Source of the DNA: Straminergon stramineum
Lineage: Eukaryota; Streptophyta; Bryopsida; Hypnales; Calliergonaceae
Assembly (NCBI GenBank): GCA_963920665.1
Contig: OY987273.1
Location: forward strand, 15,998,501 to 16,062,500
DNA: 64,000 nt
Direction of reading: 5' to 3'
Position numbers and translations under genes: made by a program. This document shows, in pieces, positions 11,751-22,532 of this stretch (positions within the stretch are counted from its first letter, which is position 1; each line of letters starts with the position of its first letter). The notes beneath the pieces are model-generated. The model was not told where the DNA came from. It did no database searches and saw only the letters and a program-made list of their open reading frames with translations.

Positions 11751-12082
11751 TTTAAAATTCATTTCTGTGAACAATTTATAGAATATTTTACATCACACCA
11801 ACACATTAAATGTTGTTATCATTGCATTGACAATATATTCTCTATTTGATCATATTGTAGATATAAACTCATTTTGTGCTTTGAATTTGTGATGTAGAAC
11901 TTCACGAATGTGGTTATCAGTTGGTTTCAAAATATAAATCCTGAAAAAGATGGGGCATCAATTAGGGGACTAACTGATCTAAAGAATGAATTGCAAATAA
12001 TTGAAAACTGATGAAAATGTTGACTTTTTGTTCAATTTAGAACAAATTTCGGCCCGTCCACCCCGACAGCCTGTCTAGTGGA
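11751..12082. other. AT-rich gap between relics
   Basis: About 330 bases with no frame or repeat recognised. It could be an intron or spacer between the INGQH relic and the next coding block on the same strand. Confidence 0.35.
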
Positions 12083-13090
12083 TTGGGTTCCACTTTTAGT
12101 TTCTATGTCCTCAGACATTTGGGAAGCGGCGGACCTAGATGTTGGACATCTGAGCGTCCGTGCAACCTTGACAATAGAGCCTACATTTTCACAATAAAAC
12201 CACAGCTGAAGCTCACCGTCGTTGTTGTTTTTGTAGTTGTTGTAGCGAATGAGGTTGTGGATTCCATTGACGAAGATATATCCTTGGAGGATGACGAACC
12301 CACTCCGAAGCTCTTGTCAAAGCATCAACTAGGGACAACAATTCCAAAGAAATCTTTCGAGAAAATCGCAGCCCTTGTCTAGTCATTCTTGGAGTGGGAA
12401 TTGGATGTGGGAGCTTATGGTCGCAAACTTTACAGTGGGTGCTAGGGCATTACATGCCTTCCCAAGCTCTACCCGCACCAGTTCCATGGTTCCAAGGACT
12501 ACGCCCGCCTCATTAACTTGTATGGCCGGGTCCACCAAGATTGAATACATTTTCAAAAGGGCATGGGGTGAAGCACGACAAAAACCATGCAAGGAAGGTA
12601 GTCACCGTGAAGCCTTTTTGCATAGAAGTACTCAACAATGGAGATATTGACCAGTTTGGGGAGGGGAAGAAAGCGTTGGACAAGGCCGATGGGAACCTAA
12701 TCCCTAAAATCTTAGACCTAAGTATTGTGGAGTGGTGAAAGAAAAAGCCTGAAGCTGTACAAAAGCTTAGAGATGCACTTGATAGTGAATTCAAGTATTT
12801 AGAGACTCCATTGAGCATAATTAGATTTTGCACATCCATTATCAAGAATATGCAATTGGAGCAGTCGTGACTAAAAGCTCGATGGCTAAAACAGAATTCA
12901 TCGTGCTTGATCTACATGCCTAATGAACCGTGGAAGTAGATGAAGGCTTACTGGAAGACATCTACTCACTAGCACAAGGCTGAGATGATGTCTACTATTC
13001 ACCAATGCATTGCAAACTACTCCAATGTAGGGAGGAGAGGAAAAACGAGCAAGAAAGTAGATATGGTAAGCCCTTTCATGCCCTCAGACA
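12083..13090 (+). pseudogene. Unrecognised coding relic between the INGQH and FCP1-like blocks
   Basis: Coding-like sequence spread over all three plus frames: 12,083-12,382 (hydrophobic VVVVFVVVVANEV, then acidic DEDISLEDDEPTPK), a frame around 12,380-12,540 reading EWELDVGAYGRKLYSG, LYPHQFHGSKDYARLINLYG, and 12,541-12,900 reading KPFCIEVLNNGDIDQFGEGKK. Several stops and at least two frameshifts are present. Composition is less AT-rich than the flanks, supporting former coding. I do not recognise a domain. Its position suggests it belonged to the same element or transcript as its neighbours. Confidence 0.4.
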
Positions 13091-13099
13091 TCATGTAAT

Positions 13100-13839
13100 T
13101 TGCCTCCTCAAAGATGCAAAGACTTCCCTTCCTTCGTAAGAGGGCATAATCCATCTTGGCATGGTGAGACATGTAAATATTCAACTTGTATGTGGCTTGT
13201 AGAGACAGACAAAGAGGAGGTCTAGTAGCATGATGAACATCAACATCGTAGAGGGCCAAGACACAAGTCCAATGGAGGGAGATGCGAGGATAGTGAATTC
13301 CTAATAAGCTCAACAACTTTAGTGTTAGTTACTTAGAATTGTACATTTAAATGTATCCAAGCTTGTTGCAAGGGAAGACTTTTTTTTAGCCCTAGTACTT
13401 GTTCTTGCCTATGTTGATATAGTTGAAGTGATGCATCTAGTGAATGCAATCATGCTCATCACAAGTTAGGTCGTCATTTGTAATGGTAGGCGTTAGGGAG
13501 TTACACCCTATCGTTTCGAAATGGTTTCTTTCAAGTACTTGGCAAAGATTGTAAGCAAAGTCTCAAGGGAATAACATTGTAGTCGTGACTCACTTGTGAC
13601 TTAGTCATGACTTACTATTTTACTAATTGTGTATCAATAGTTACCTACTTGTGCATGATATAAGATGCAATTGTGAAGTAGTAGTGCGGAAGTTGTGAAT
13701 GACTAGTGTAGGTGTTAATTAGTCATTGAAGCGGACTACCATGTAAAGCAGGAGTACAATAAGACTCCATGTGATTGTAACATCCTTCTTCTGTCTATAT
13801 TTCATGGATAATAGAGTGCATGAACAAGTAAGTTTGTAA
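13100..13839. other. Non-coding spacer with repeated AGTCAT motifs
   Basis: No sustained frame. The motif AGTCAT/ATGACT recurs (13,560-13,760) and similar motifs recur in opposite sense at 16,700-16,960, but I could not establish a clean terminal inverted repeat. Confidence 0.3.
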
Positions 13840-15619
13840 CTATGCCGACCATGGCGAGGTGGAAGGAGGATGTAGATACGAAGTTCGACCAATTTGTGAA
13901 GACAACATCATAGCAACCCTCTGCAATTGAGGAGGTCTAGGACATGTTCCAAAACTTTATGATCCGCTCGAAGGCTTCCGAAGATTGCAGCCCGTCCTTG
14001 TCAAAGTCAGTCCTCGAGAATTGGGAGTCCGGAGAACATGGAGGACAAGGAAGAAAGCATGTCCATCTACAATTTGCTAGCATAGCTAAAATAACTTTGT
14101 CATCAAAGGACAAGCTTCCATTGAAGGAACCTCTACGCCTTCAAAAGAATAAGGCAACAAGAAAGGAATGAGATCCTATGGATCCTACAAGACTAGGCTA
14201 GAATGAGTCTATAACCGTGGAGGCTCAAACCACTACCATCCCCTCTACTCCATCGTCAGGACACTTGCCTGTTGTAGATGGCATTACAATTGCCGGAGTT
14301 CCTACCAAAGTAGACTCACCTACATGCAACGACAAGTCACACTATAGTAGAGGGAATGCTGAAGTGGAGGATGTAGGGAGACACAACTTGCAATAGAATA
14401 TTTAGGAGTCCTCACCTTGCCCCCACCAGGCAAGTGCAGCAAAAGAATGCACACTTGCTACATCTCCAAGGAGTAGTATAGAAGGAGAAACCAACAAGGG
14501 TTTGCCTATTGTTATCGTGCAGTGAAGGTCATGAGGTCAATTGACCTATTTGTTGAGGTCGCTGATGTTGCCCCAACAGTCACAGATACCCTTGAGTTGA
14601 AGTTTGTTGAGGCTACTGATGCTACCCTTGCCGTCGCAGATATCCCTCAGCCAAAGTTGAAGGCTGTTGATGCTACCCCTACTATCATAGAAATCCCTTA
14701 GAAGAAGTTGAAGGCAGTCGATGCTCCCCCCGAGGAAGTGGGTACTCCTCCTTGGAAGACAAAGAAAACTATGAAGTCACCCTTAAAGGTACAAGCTACC
14801 TCTAGGGTTGCTCAAAACATGTTGATAAGAGGGCGGCCTAGCATGTTTGATTCTGATTGGGTTGCAAGGAGTATTCGGGGCAGGTCTAAATGAATAGTCT
14901 TCAATGTCCAAGAGACGTTGCTTGACTGTAGTTTGCTTGAAGAAGCAAATCCGAATAGTAAAATCAAGTGGACAACCAAAACGACACTTGGGAGAGTCGC
15001 ATTTAGGCCTTAGTTGAAGCCATTTCTTTTTCGATGTTTTGTACACTTTGCAGTGGCGTTTTGGGGAAGCAAGATCATGTCTTTCATAGAAGACGTAATG
15101 CCCACCATGATAGAAGGCCCAATTAGGGGCCCAAACTCAATTCTATTATTTGCTTGGTCTAGTAAATAGTGTGAGTTCTAGGATGGTGGGGACAAAGCTC
15201 CTACATCATGGGGCAAAAATTTAGCAAAATTGTACGTAAGATGGCCGCAATTTTGAGTCGAGACATTGTCATCATAGACAGTAAATTCTATAGGGTTGCT
15301 TACAATCCCTTAGAAAACTCAATTGTGAATTTCTTTGTTCTCTATTAGTGAATTCTCCACATTGGTGGATGACAAAGAATACTTGAAGTGTTACCTGTGG
15401 CCCCTTCTGGAGGCTCTCTCAAAATTCTTGGATGTGGTTGATTTTTGCTTGAAGTACCTGTCATTAGTGCACAAATCAATGGATGTCATGGTTGCTAAAT
15501 GCAAGCACATGTCAATGTATGAGTTTCTTGATGTTGTAGAAGGTAAGGGGATCGGCGACCTACATAGTTGTGCTATGCAAATGTCCCCTCATCTTCACTT
15601 ACGCTTGATGTCTAATTGA
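13840..15619 (+). pseudogene. FCP1/NIF-type phosphatase-like (HAD fold) relic, copy 1
   Basis: An N-terminal Lys/Glu-rich region (from the ATG near 13,850) is followed at about 14,540-14,760 by ~20-residue repeats of the form PKLKAVDATPTI. From 14,894 one frame reads VFNVQETLLDCSLLEE, RVAFRP, LKPFLFRCFVHFAVAFWGSK, FAWSSK, then YLKCYLWPLLEALSKF to 15,619. The layout matches FCP1-homology phosphatase domains: motif I, then (V/A)FWGSK and LFAWS-type strands. The motif-I acid pair D-x-D-x-T is replaced by N-V-Q-E-T (14,903-14,917). About nine in-frame stops, all TAG or TGA, interrupt 14,690-15,330 with no frameshift. Inactive. A second copy lies at 42,760-43,900 (-). Confidence 0.6.
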
Positions 15620-17229
15620 AGGTGCATGTCTTTGAAGGAGAAGCAATAGCCTTGGAAAACACTATTGAAGGCAATAATGGGGATAGAGAAGAAGTGTGAT
15701 GTGTAGTCTAAAAAGGTGCCTTCTCGAAACCTTTACCCTAAACCCTTAAATGTACTTCCAATGTGTAGTGAGAGTTTTTTGATGTTCATCAAAGTGCAAG
15801 ATGAAGTAGCAATGCATCATAGAGATGAAGACACAACAATCCCCTAAATATCATGTTTGGGTCATGAGGAAATAGCACAAGAGTCAACTTGTAGTATTGT
15901 GTGCATAGAAGTCGTAGGGAAGTCATGTGAAAATGGAAACTTAGTTATTTCTGCTCCATAGTCACATTCTCGAAGTGGCCTATTTTGGGGTATGTAATCA
16001 CTAGCTAACACGTTTCTTTGTGTAGTTTAAGGTAGGCAACGAAGTCTTCCTTTTTAACCCTCAATTTTTGCATCAAAAAGTAGAACAAGGGAACATCAAT
16101 GAACTACTTGGTGAGCATAAGATCTACTTCTAGGACATTCCCAAGCCCTAGGTGAAGGTTGACATCTCTCACATTTTGTAGTCTGATGTGGCGCTTATAC
16201 TCTCTAGAGATGACCCTGACATGTAGAAATTTGAAGACTCGAAGGGGAGCTCATCGCTTTGGCATGTGAAATATATAAAGATTTTGACTTGAGGCAGCCT
16301 TTGTGCTTCATGCAAATGAGTGTGGTTTGGAGAGTAGTTTAGGATATGGAGGACACACATGTTTAAGACATGTGGTTGTAAATGATGAGAGCCATTCTAA
16401 TTTATTTTTGGAGCAATGAAGAACTCTCATTTTGAAATTAATTGTATATATAGTAATGGATTACATGATACCTTTGTGTAAGAGGCCATGGCCAAGGTTT
16501 GTCCAAAATGCAATGTGAGAGTGTAGTTGGGGTCATTGTGTAGTAGGGTCAATTCAATTCAAGGAATGATGTTGCTCCTCCAATGTGAGTGGTGTCTATG
16601 ATCATGTCTCCTTGTGTGTCCTCTAAATTGTTGTGGCACTTCTAAGTGTCTTTCTTGCCTACGCTACACACTGCTATAGCTTGTTGCATTCTACAACTAC
16701 ACCAAAACATAGACTATATTGTCACATGACTGCGCAATGACTTAAGCATAAATGAAGTCTCTACAATCCGGTTAGCACACTTCATAGTCACTTCAAACGA
16801 ACTGAAAAATGACGTAGGTCCAAGTCGTATTAATCATCAATGACTCTTTGCTACTTATAAATGACTACGTAGCAATTGCATGTGATACAAAACCTACAAG
16901 CCCCACAACTTCGACACAACTATTGCATGACTAGAGAATGACATCTTCTAGGCTACGCCACGTTAGATTTAGGAGGGGTTTGGCCTAAGCAATACGAGGG
17001 TTGTCTAGTCGGATATATTTTTGGATTTTAATGTCGTATAAGACGTCTGATGTTGCATGTCATACTAGAAAACATGTCTATGCAACGTCACATCCTATCA
17101 CATAAGGTTTAAAAAAATTACCTTATGGTAAATAAATTTGGCCTACATGGCAGGCCTTGTTGATTGACGTGGAATCTAAAGTAATAGAATGTGCTGCAGG
17201 ATCATGCAAGTAGACATAGGATGACTATA
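15620..17229. other. Non-coding stretch downstream of the FCP1-like relic
   Basis: Mostly AT-rich with short frames only. A GGACATTCCCAAGCCCTAGG segment near 16,130 and an ACTACACCAAAAC motif at about 16,695 might be remnants of termini, but neither has a partner I can point to. The 18-mer shared with 1,459-1,476 lies at 17,044-17,061. Confidence 0.35.
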
Positions 17230-17480
17230 GCTCCAATTTCCAAGGTGATTGCAAGTTTAAAATCTAAAGCGACTTCAGGTGTCTAGATGACCACAAATTT
17301 GAAGAAAAGGGTGACTACGACTACGGAGGCGACCATGGATTTGAAGTTTGATGGACAACCACGGGTCTAGGAAGTAGGGCAACTACATCTCTTTGGCGAC
17401 CGCGTTTCCAATTATTGGCAACTTTGGATTATTCAACAACCACAAGTATGGACTTTGAGGGCGACTACGAATTCTGGTTT
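17230..17480. repeat. Degenerate ~24-bp tandem repeat, opposite orientation to 1,088-1,325
   Basis: Variants of GGCGACTACG...GGGTCTAGGAAG repeat through the stretch. Their complement matches the unit at 1,088-1,325. Copies here are more diverged. Confidence 0.6.
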
Positions 17481-18082
17481 TATGGTATTTGGTTTTTACA
17501 GTTATGGTCTTCGGGTTTAAGGTCCTCGCGGAAACTTCGTGTGAAGCATTCAAATATAATTTAGGGTTGGTCTTAATTTAGTGAAGCCTAGCCACTCTTT
17601 AAGTAACATATCATTAATTCATAATTGATTGTGAAGAGCTTACACTTAGGTGCTTCGAAATATGCAATGGTCTCGAAAAAGATAATGGTGAAATGGTGAA
17701 ATGGTTCACGGATTTCAATAATTTAGCTTTACAAGTTTAGGATACAATTCTTTTTCTCCAAATGAAAAATAGAATGGAGAACAAGTCCACAATTATAAAA
17801 ATAGAAATGAAAATAATAAATTTAGGATAATAATAAAAATAAGAAGTCATATATATTACTGGGTTGATAGCATCGCATCACGTTCGGATGGATAGCGGAT
17901 GGAAAAAATGTTAGGATCCAACCCCGCGACTGTTAGAAAATAAAGAGATAAATAATTAAATAAACTTCTAGACGGTTCATCCGTTGACTAGGATGGTCTT
18001 TCCGTCGACCTCGACAGTCTGTCCCTCAACTTAGACGGCAAGCCGACGATAGGGACTAATAGATTGTCCAAGTCAACGGTAG

Positions 18083-18189
18083 CACTAGAAAACTGCTTTG
18101 CAACCAACTCAGAAATTGTGTTTTCTAGTAGTTTTCAAATTTTCGCGTCAGTTGAGTTATTTTGAACTCAACACTGTTTTCTTCTAGTG
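18083..18189. mobile_element. 107-bp CACTA-type MITE with TAG target duplication
   Basis: The segment begins CACTAGAAAACTG and ends GTTTTCTTCTAGTG, an imperfect terminal inverted repeat starting with CACTA. It is flanked by TAG on both sides (18,080-18,082 and 18,190-18,192), the 3-bp duplication typical of the CACTA superfamily. The paralogous site at 40,054-40,056 has a single TAG and no insertion, i.e. an empty site. It encodes nothing and would need a transposase in trans. Confidence 0.85.
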
Positions 18190-18203
18190 TAGGATCTCGA
18201 AAA

Positions 18204-18281
<78 letters not shown>
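18204..18281. repeat. (AAT)n(ATT)n palindromic microsatellite
   Basis: About twelve AAT units run straight into about fourteen ATT units, so the tract is self-complementary about its centre near 18,240. In repeat K copy 2 (40,064-40,076) the same place holds a simple A run, the likely seed. Confidence 0.9.
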
Positions 18282-18284
<3 letters not shown>

Positions 18285-18400
18285 AATATATATTTTGTTT
18301 TGGTTGTCAACTTTTGGACACGATCTTGACGTGTCAGAACGAACGCTAATGAACATACCTATGTGAATCTGTATTTTCACGTCAACATAGACAACCCTAA

Positions 18401-18684
18401 TATATTGATTATATTGTGGTGAAGGGGAGTCCAAAAAAGGTTTAGGGTCATTGTAGTTCTATAAAACAACTGCAATAATAAACCAACTACTTGAGGGAAA
18501 AAAATCAAATCCTATTATGTATGTATTATCTCTCACTATAACATGCCTAATGGAGTACTACAACATACTCACATGCAATCTACTAGTCTATAAACCTCCA
18601 CTCCAAATATGCACTACAAAATAATTATGGTAGACCCTTTATTCTTATTGTACTATTTTCCTACTTGGACTAATGGCTAAACAT
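18401..18684. other. Short non-coding gap
   Basis: No frame or repeat recognised between repeat K and the minus-strand acidic-tail relic. Confidence 0.4.
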
Positions 18685-19417
18685 CTAATCACTCGGTAAG
18701 AAATCAGAATCACTCCGCACTTCATCAGCATTAGGGTCTATATCTTCGTGTGACTTGCTAGAGTTTCTATTGTCACCCGAGCTCTTATTCTCGTCATCCT
18801 CTCTTGTTCTTGGTTCAATTTGTTTACCACATTCTACCTCTGAGTTCAAGTTCCGCACTTCAATATCTACACCACCCATGCCTTCAATTCGCACTAGTCG
18901 TTTTGTAAGCCTTAATGCAAGAGTGGTTCCATCAAGGTTGGATTGAGGGTGTCGCCTTTATTTACTTGATTGCCCAACCCTTTATGTGGAGCACCCTAGC
19001 CCTATACTATATTGGTGAACTACCTTGTTCAAATGTTTAAGGTTTCGGTGTGTCTTCTTTTCAATCTTCTTAATACACTATTTTCTTCTCTCTACTTTTA
19101 TGACCACACACTTCCATTGATGATTGTACAAGGGCAGACATTGATGATGGTTGGATTGGTTGTGGAGCTAACCTATGGACTTCTTCATCAATGTTCAATA
19201 CAAGACCTTGATGCATGGGCGGCCTTGTTGAAGGGGTTGGGGTCAAGCCTCTTGTTGTAGCTACGTTCATCCCTCCTCCTCGATTAAGAGGTACATTCTG
19301 ATTACAATGTATAATTGAGTTCAGTGGCGCATCTAAATTGTACTCTAGTGCCTCAATTGCACGTATGGTTGATGTGTTTATTGCTGTAGAAATGGAAATT
19401 CCCCCATCTTCACCCAC
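18685..19417 (-). pseudogene. Second copy of the acidic-tail mobile-element gene, broken
   Basis: On the minus strand 19,417-19,070 is open (proline-rich, PTPSTRPPMHQ, QPIQPSS). A second frame from about 19,130 to 18,685 reads VVIKVERRK, CIKKIEKKTHRNLKHLNKVV, then LALRLTKRLV and the acidic tail ending SDSDFLPSD at the stop 18,685. It holds one TAG and two TAA stops before the tail. The tail is clearly homologous to 1-216. The KKTHRN/HLNKVV segment is faintly like the C-terminal hAT dimerisation region, but I would not insist on it. Confidence 0.45.
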
Positions 19418-20009
19418 ATCAACATGAGGTGCCTCTTCTTGCCGTGCACTTCCCAGATTTACTCTGGCAATGCTTCAAAGATTCCTTGGCATACTCAAAG
19501 CAACACGTGCTGGTACCAGATAACTTGTTTGCCGTTCTTGCATGGGCATTGGAATACATATGCCTTCATGCATTATTGTCAGAAGGATTTCTACCCCTTG
19601 TTAGTGTTGAGTTTGTTGTCGGAATTGCATCCCATGCACGGACATGACCTTGTTTAGGAGAACAAAGGGGTTCTTCATTAGCAAAGTTGTTCCCATCATA
19701 GCCACCTATATAGGTGGTCTTGTAATGGCGTCGTGGGGGTCTTGGTTGGAGGGGGGATCATTGCAACCCAAGAGTTATTGTGTAGGCACTTCTCTTTGTT
19801 CCTAAGATTGTCATTTGCTAAAACAAAATCAAATCCTCCTTCCCATTCTAATTCGGAGGGCAAGGGCTCCACTATAACAAAACATGGTAAAAAAAATTGT
19901 AGTCAAAATCGACTATGGTTCTTTTTGCCACATTTTTGTGCATGTGTGCATAGTAGACTATTAGCTTCTTTTGTTATAGTACTCATTGTTCTTGTCCTCG
20001 ATATTTTCA
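19418..20009. other. Coding-like but unassigned segment
   Basis: Composition is closer to coding than the AT-rich flanks, and minus-strand frames hold short plausible peptides upstream of the acidic-tail relic. No domain, continuous frame or splice structure could be established. Confidence 0.25.
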
Positions 20010-20530
20010 TTGTCGTACGCGCATAGGAGCTTACAACACCGCAATGTCGTAAAATAACTCAAAATATTATCCCAAGGGATTCTAATATATTGCTACAAGC
20101 TGAGATTATCCGTATTATCAACTTAACCAATCCTTCCACTTCCTTTCTCTCTTCTAGATCTCTATCTTTTCGGAATCCAATTTGGATCCATTCCTTTCTA
20201 GAATCCAGTTTTGTCTTCTCTTAAACACATGGGTTTTCTATTCCTCTGTTTTACCCTCAGAGGGTCTGCCTTTGATCTTGTAGAGGGGTAGGGACTCACC
20301 ACTCATATTCCTCACACTCTCTTTTCTCCCTAAACTATACAAAATACACCTGACAATATATTGTAATAAATTAGACAAGGAAATACCCTCACAACTTCCC
20401 GGATGGCCAATCTAGAAGGCAAGTCACTTAGGGCAATATCTAGCCTTTTCTACTACAACAACAAATCAACAATAACCAAAATCGATGGGGGATTGTTAGT
20501 TGTTCACTAGACTAATTCTAGGGTTTGGCA
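20010..20530 (-). repeat. Direct repeat R1 of the coiled-coil element (LTR-like)
   Basis: This ~520-bp block (starting TGTCGTACGCGCA, containing CGCCTTTGATCTTGTAGAGG and ACTTCCCGGATGGCCAATC) is repeated at 22,030-22,530 and, in part, at 35,425-35,700. R1 and R2 flank a fragment of the gag-like gene in the same orientation, as LTRs would. I did not find matching TG/CA ends with a target duplication, so LTR status is unproven. Confidence 0.5.
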
Positions 20531-21129
20531 AACCTTCTAGAGAGTAGGATGGGGATTTTTCCACTCATAGTTGCTTATTTTTGCACGAAACCCTCCCTGG
20601 TATTCCGGACTCACACCCATACCGTTCCTTGTCAGATTTTCATTCCAATATTTTAAAGGCACCGCATAGAAGACTATATTCACAAGCCTAAACTATGTCA
20701 TAAACGTTCCCTCCCAATCAGATCCAATCACCTTAGATCCGGATTCTTCCTTTCTTCTCTCCCTCTTACACTTCAACGCTCTCACAAGTAGAAACAACAA
20801 AGTTGGATATGCAATAGATCAATTCCTGAATATCCACTTGGTGGCTTAGATTAAAGAAAGGATAATAAAATACCAACTATAAGCGCTAGGATGGGATGAA
20901 AAGGCAACATACTTGCCCACCCCTTCAAATTCAAAAACCCAAAGGCAAAAAGTCACCCGCAAATTTGAGCGACCAACCACTAACCTCCCAAGAAACCCGG
21001 AAAGTCAGATCTTAAAAATTCGGAACTCGGGCCCACACTTGGAAACCCGATTCAGATCTAAAAATCAAAATCCTAACTAACTAAAACTTAACTACTTCAC
21101 CTTCCTTGCCTTCTTCACCTTCTTCTAAC

Positions 21130-22012
21130 TACTCTCACCTTGACTTGCTGGAGCATAGACAGGTGCCCTCATTGGAGTCGTTTTAATTGCTGCCCGAGTC
21201 TAAACTTTTCGGATGATTGGAGGCAAATCTTCCTCTTCGTCTTCCTCCTCCATTTCTATTTCCGATTGGTACTCTTCTTTGTTAGACTTTCCAATGAGTT
21301 GGACCTCGTCCTTTGCTTCTTTTTTTGTTGGAGACGTCTCGTCCAACATAATAGTCATCCTCTCCTTTCGGGGTTGGGACTATTGCATGTGTTCGAAACT
21401 TTCCAGATGGGTTCGAGCCAGATTTGTCATGCCTCCCATCCGATCAATCAAATCACTCCGAACTAGTAATCTAGGTGTTTGGAATGTGTCCTTTATGATG
21501 AGACGAGTGGTCAGCGAGGCGGAAATTTCCGGTGACGCTAACTCCCTTGATACGTTTGGTTTCTTGGCCGACTCTAGTACAGTCTTTATGCTCCTTCGGA
21601 TGGTCTTTTGTAATTGACTTAAGAAAGGCTTTGTAGATTGGCGAAGGGCCTCCATAAGTCCTTTAGGTCTTGGTTGTGGTAGGAGTATTGGAGTCTACTT
21701 AATCGGAATTCCTGTAACGAAGGGAAGTTCCGGAAACTATGTGAAGTCCATGACTCAATGTGGATCTATGCACCTCAAGAATTGTTGCATCTCCTTCAAA
21801 ATGGATTCCATTCGAGCTCAAAAATCAACCAGAATCCTTACTATCGTCAATCCGGTTAGATGCCCCTCTTTGATTAATTGGTCCTCAACGAGGGATGCTT
21901 TGATGATGAGTTCTCATGGTCTATCCACCAAGGTGGACAAATTCTTGATGAGCTGTAGGGCTTCCTTCTCCCTCTATTTTGATGCGGCTAGCTCTTTATC
22001 CGCCTAATTCAT
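21130..22012 (-). pseudogene. Coiled-coil gag-like protein, C-terminal fragment (copy 1)
   Basis: Minus-strand frames from about 22,012 to 21,130 match the C-terminal third of the gene at 36,294-38,300. Examples are MEALRQSTKPFLSQLQKTI here against HSTEPFSSQLEKTIW there, and SDLIDRMGGM against SDLVDWMGGL. The fragment starts abruptly at about 22,012, where R2 begins, so the 5' part has been deleted. Frameshifts and stops are present. The family is not recognised beyond the shared layout. Confidence 0.5.
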
Positions 22013-22029
22013 CCGGATTTATAAATTAT

Positions 22030-22532
22030 TCCGTTGTCGTATGCGCAGTGGAGCATAAGTACCACTACGACACCAAAACGTCGTAAAATGACTTGAAATA
22101 TCGTCCTAGAGGATTTTGGACTGTTGCCATAAGCTGAGATTATCCATATTACCAACTTAAGCACTCTCTTCACCTCTTTTCTCTCTCTTCTGGATCACTA
22201 CCTTTCCGGAATCCAATCTGGATCCACTCCTTTCTAGATTCTGGATCCGTCACTTCACATACACACTAGTTTTGGATCCCTTTGTTTTACCCTCACAGGG
22301 TTCGCCTTTGATCTTGTAAAGGGGTAGGGACTCATCACTTGTATTCCTCACACTCTCTTCTCTCTTTAAACTACACAAAACAACCTTAGACCAAATGTTG
22401 CACTAGATCAGACCAAGAAACACTCTCACAACTTCCCGAATGGCCAATCTGGAAGGGAGGTTACTTAGAGCTATAACAAGTCTTTTCCACTACAACGACA
22501 GATCAACAGAAACTGGACCCGATGGAGAATTG
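22030..22532 (-). repeat. Direct repeat R2 of the coiled-coil element (LTR-like)
   Basis: Aligned over about 500 bp with R1 (20,010-20,530), about 2,020 bp away and in the same orientation, with perhaps 80 percent identity by eye. It stops at about 22,532 where TGTCACTCCCC begins. Confidence 0.5.

Larger units (their letters stand above)
17885..18400. repeat. Dispersed repeat K, copy 1 (with nested MITE and microsatellite)
   Basis: Sequence from about 17,885 to 18,082 (GTTAGGATCCAACC..., GGATGGTCTTTCCGTCGACC) and again from 18,298 (TTTGGTTGTCAACTTTTGGA) aligns in the same order with 39,890-40,190. The two parts are contiguous in the 40-kb copy and are separated here by a MITE and an (AAT)n(ATT)n tract. 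The identity of the parent element is unknown. Confidence 0.65.

Noticed and set aside
14690..15330. Many TAG/TGA codons in otherwise open frames suggested a variant genetic code or readthrough.
   Set aside because: Frameshifts and insertions also occur in most of these genes, catalytic motifs are lost, and the stop types fit methylated-cytosine deamination. Decay explains it without a code change.
19418..19700. BED-type zinc finger of a hAT transposase upstream of the acidic-tail relic.
   Set aside because: Cys and His residues occur in several frames, but spacing does not fit a finger in any one of them.
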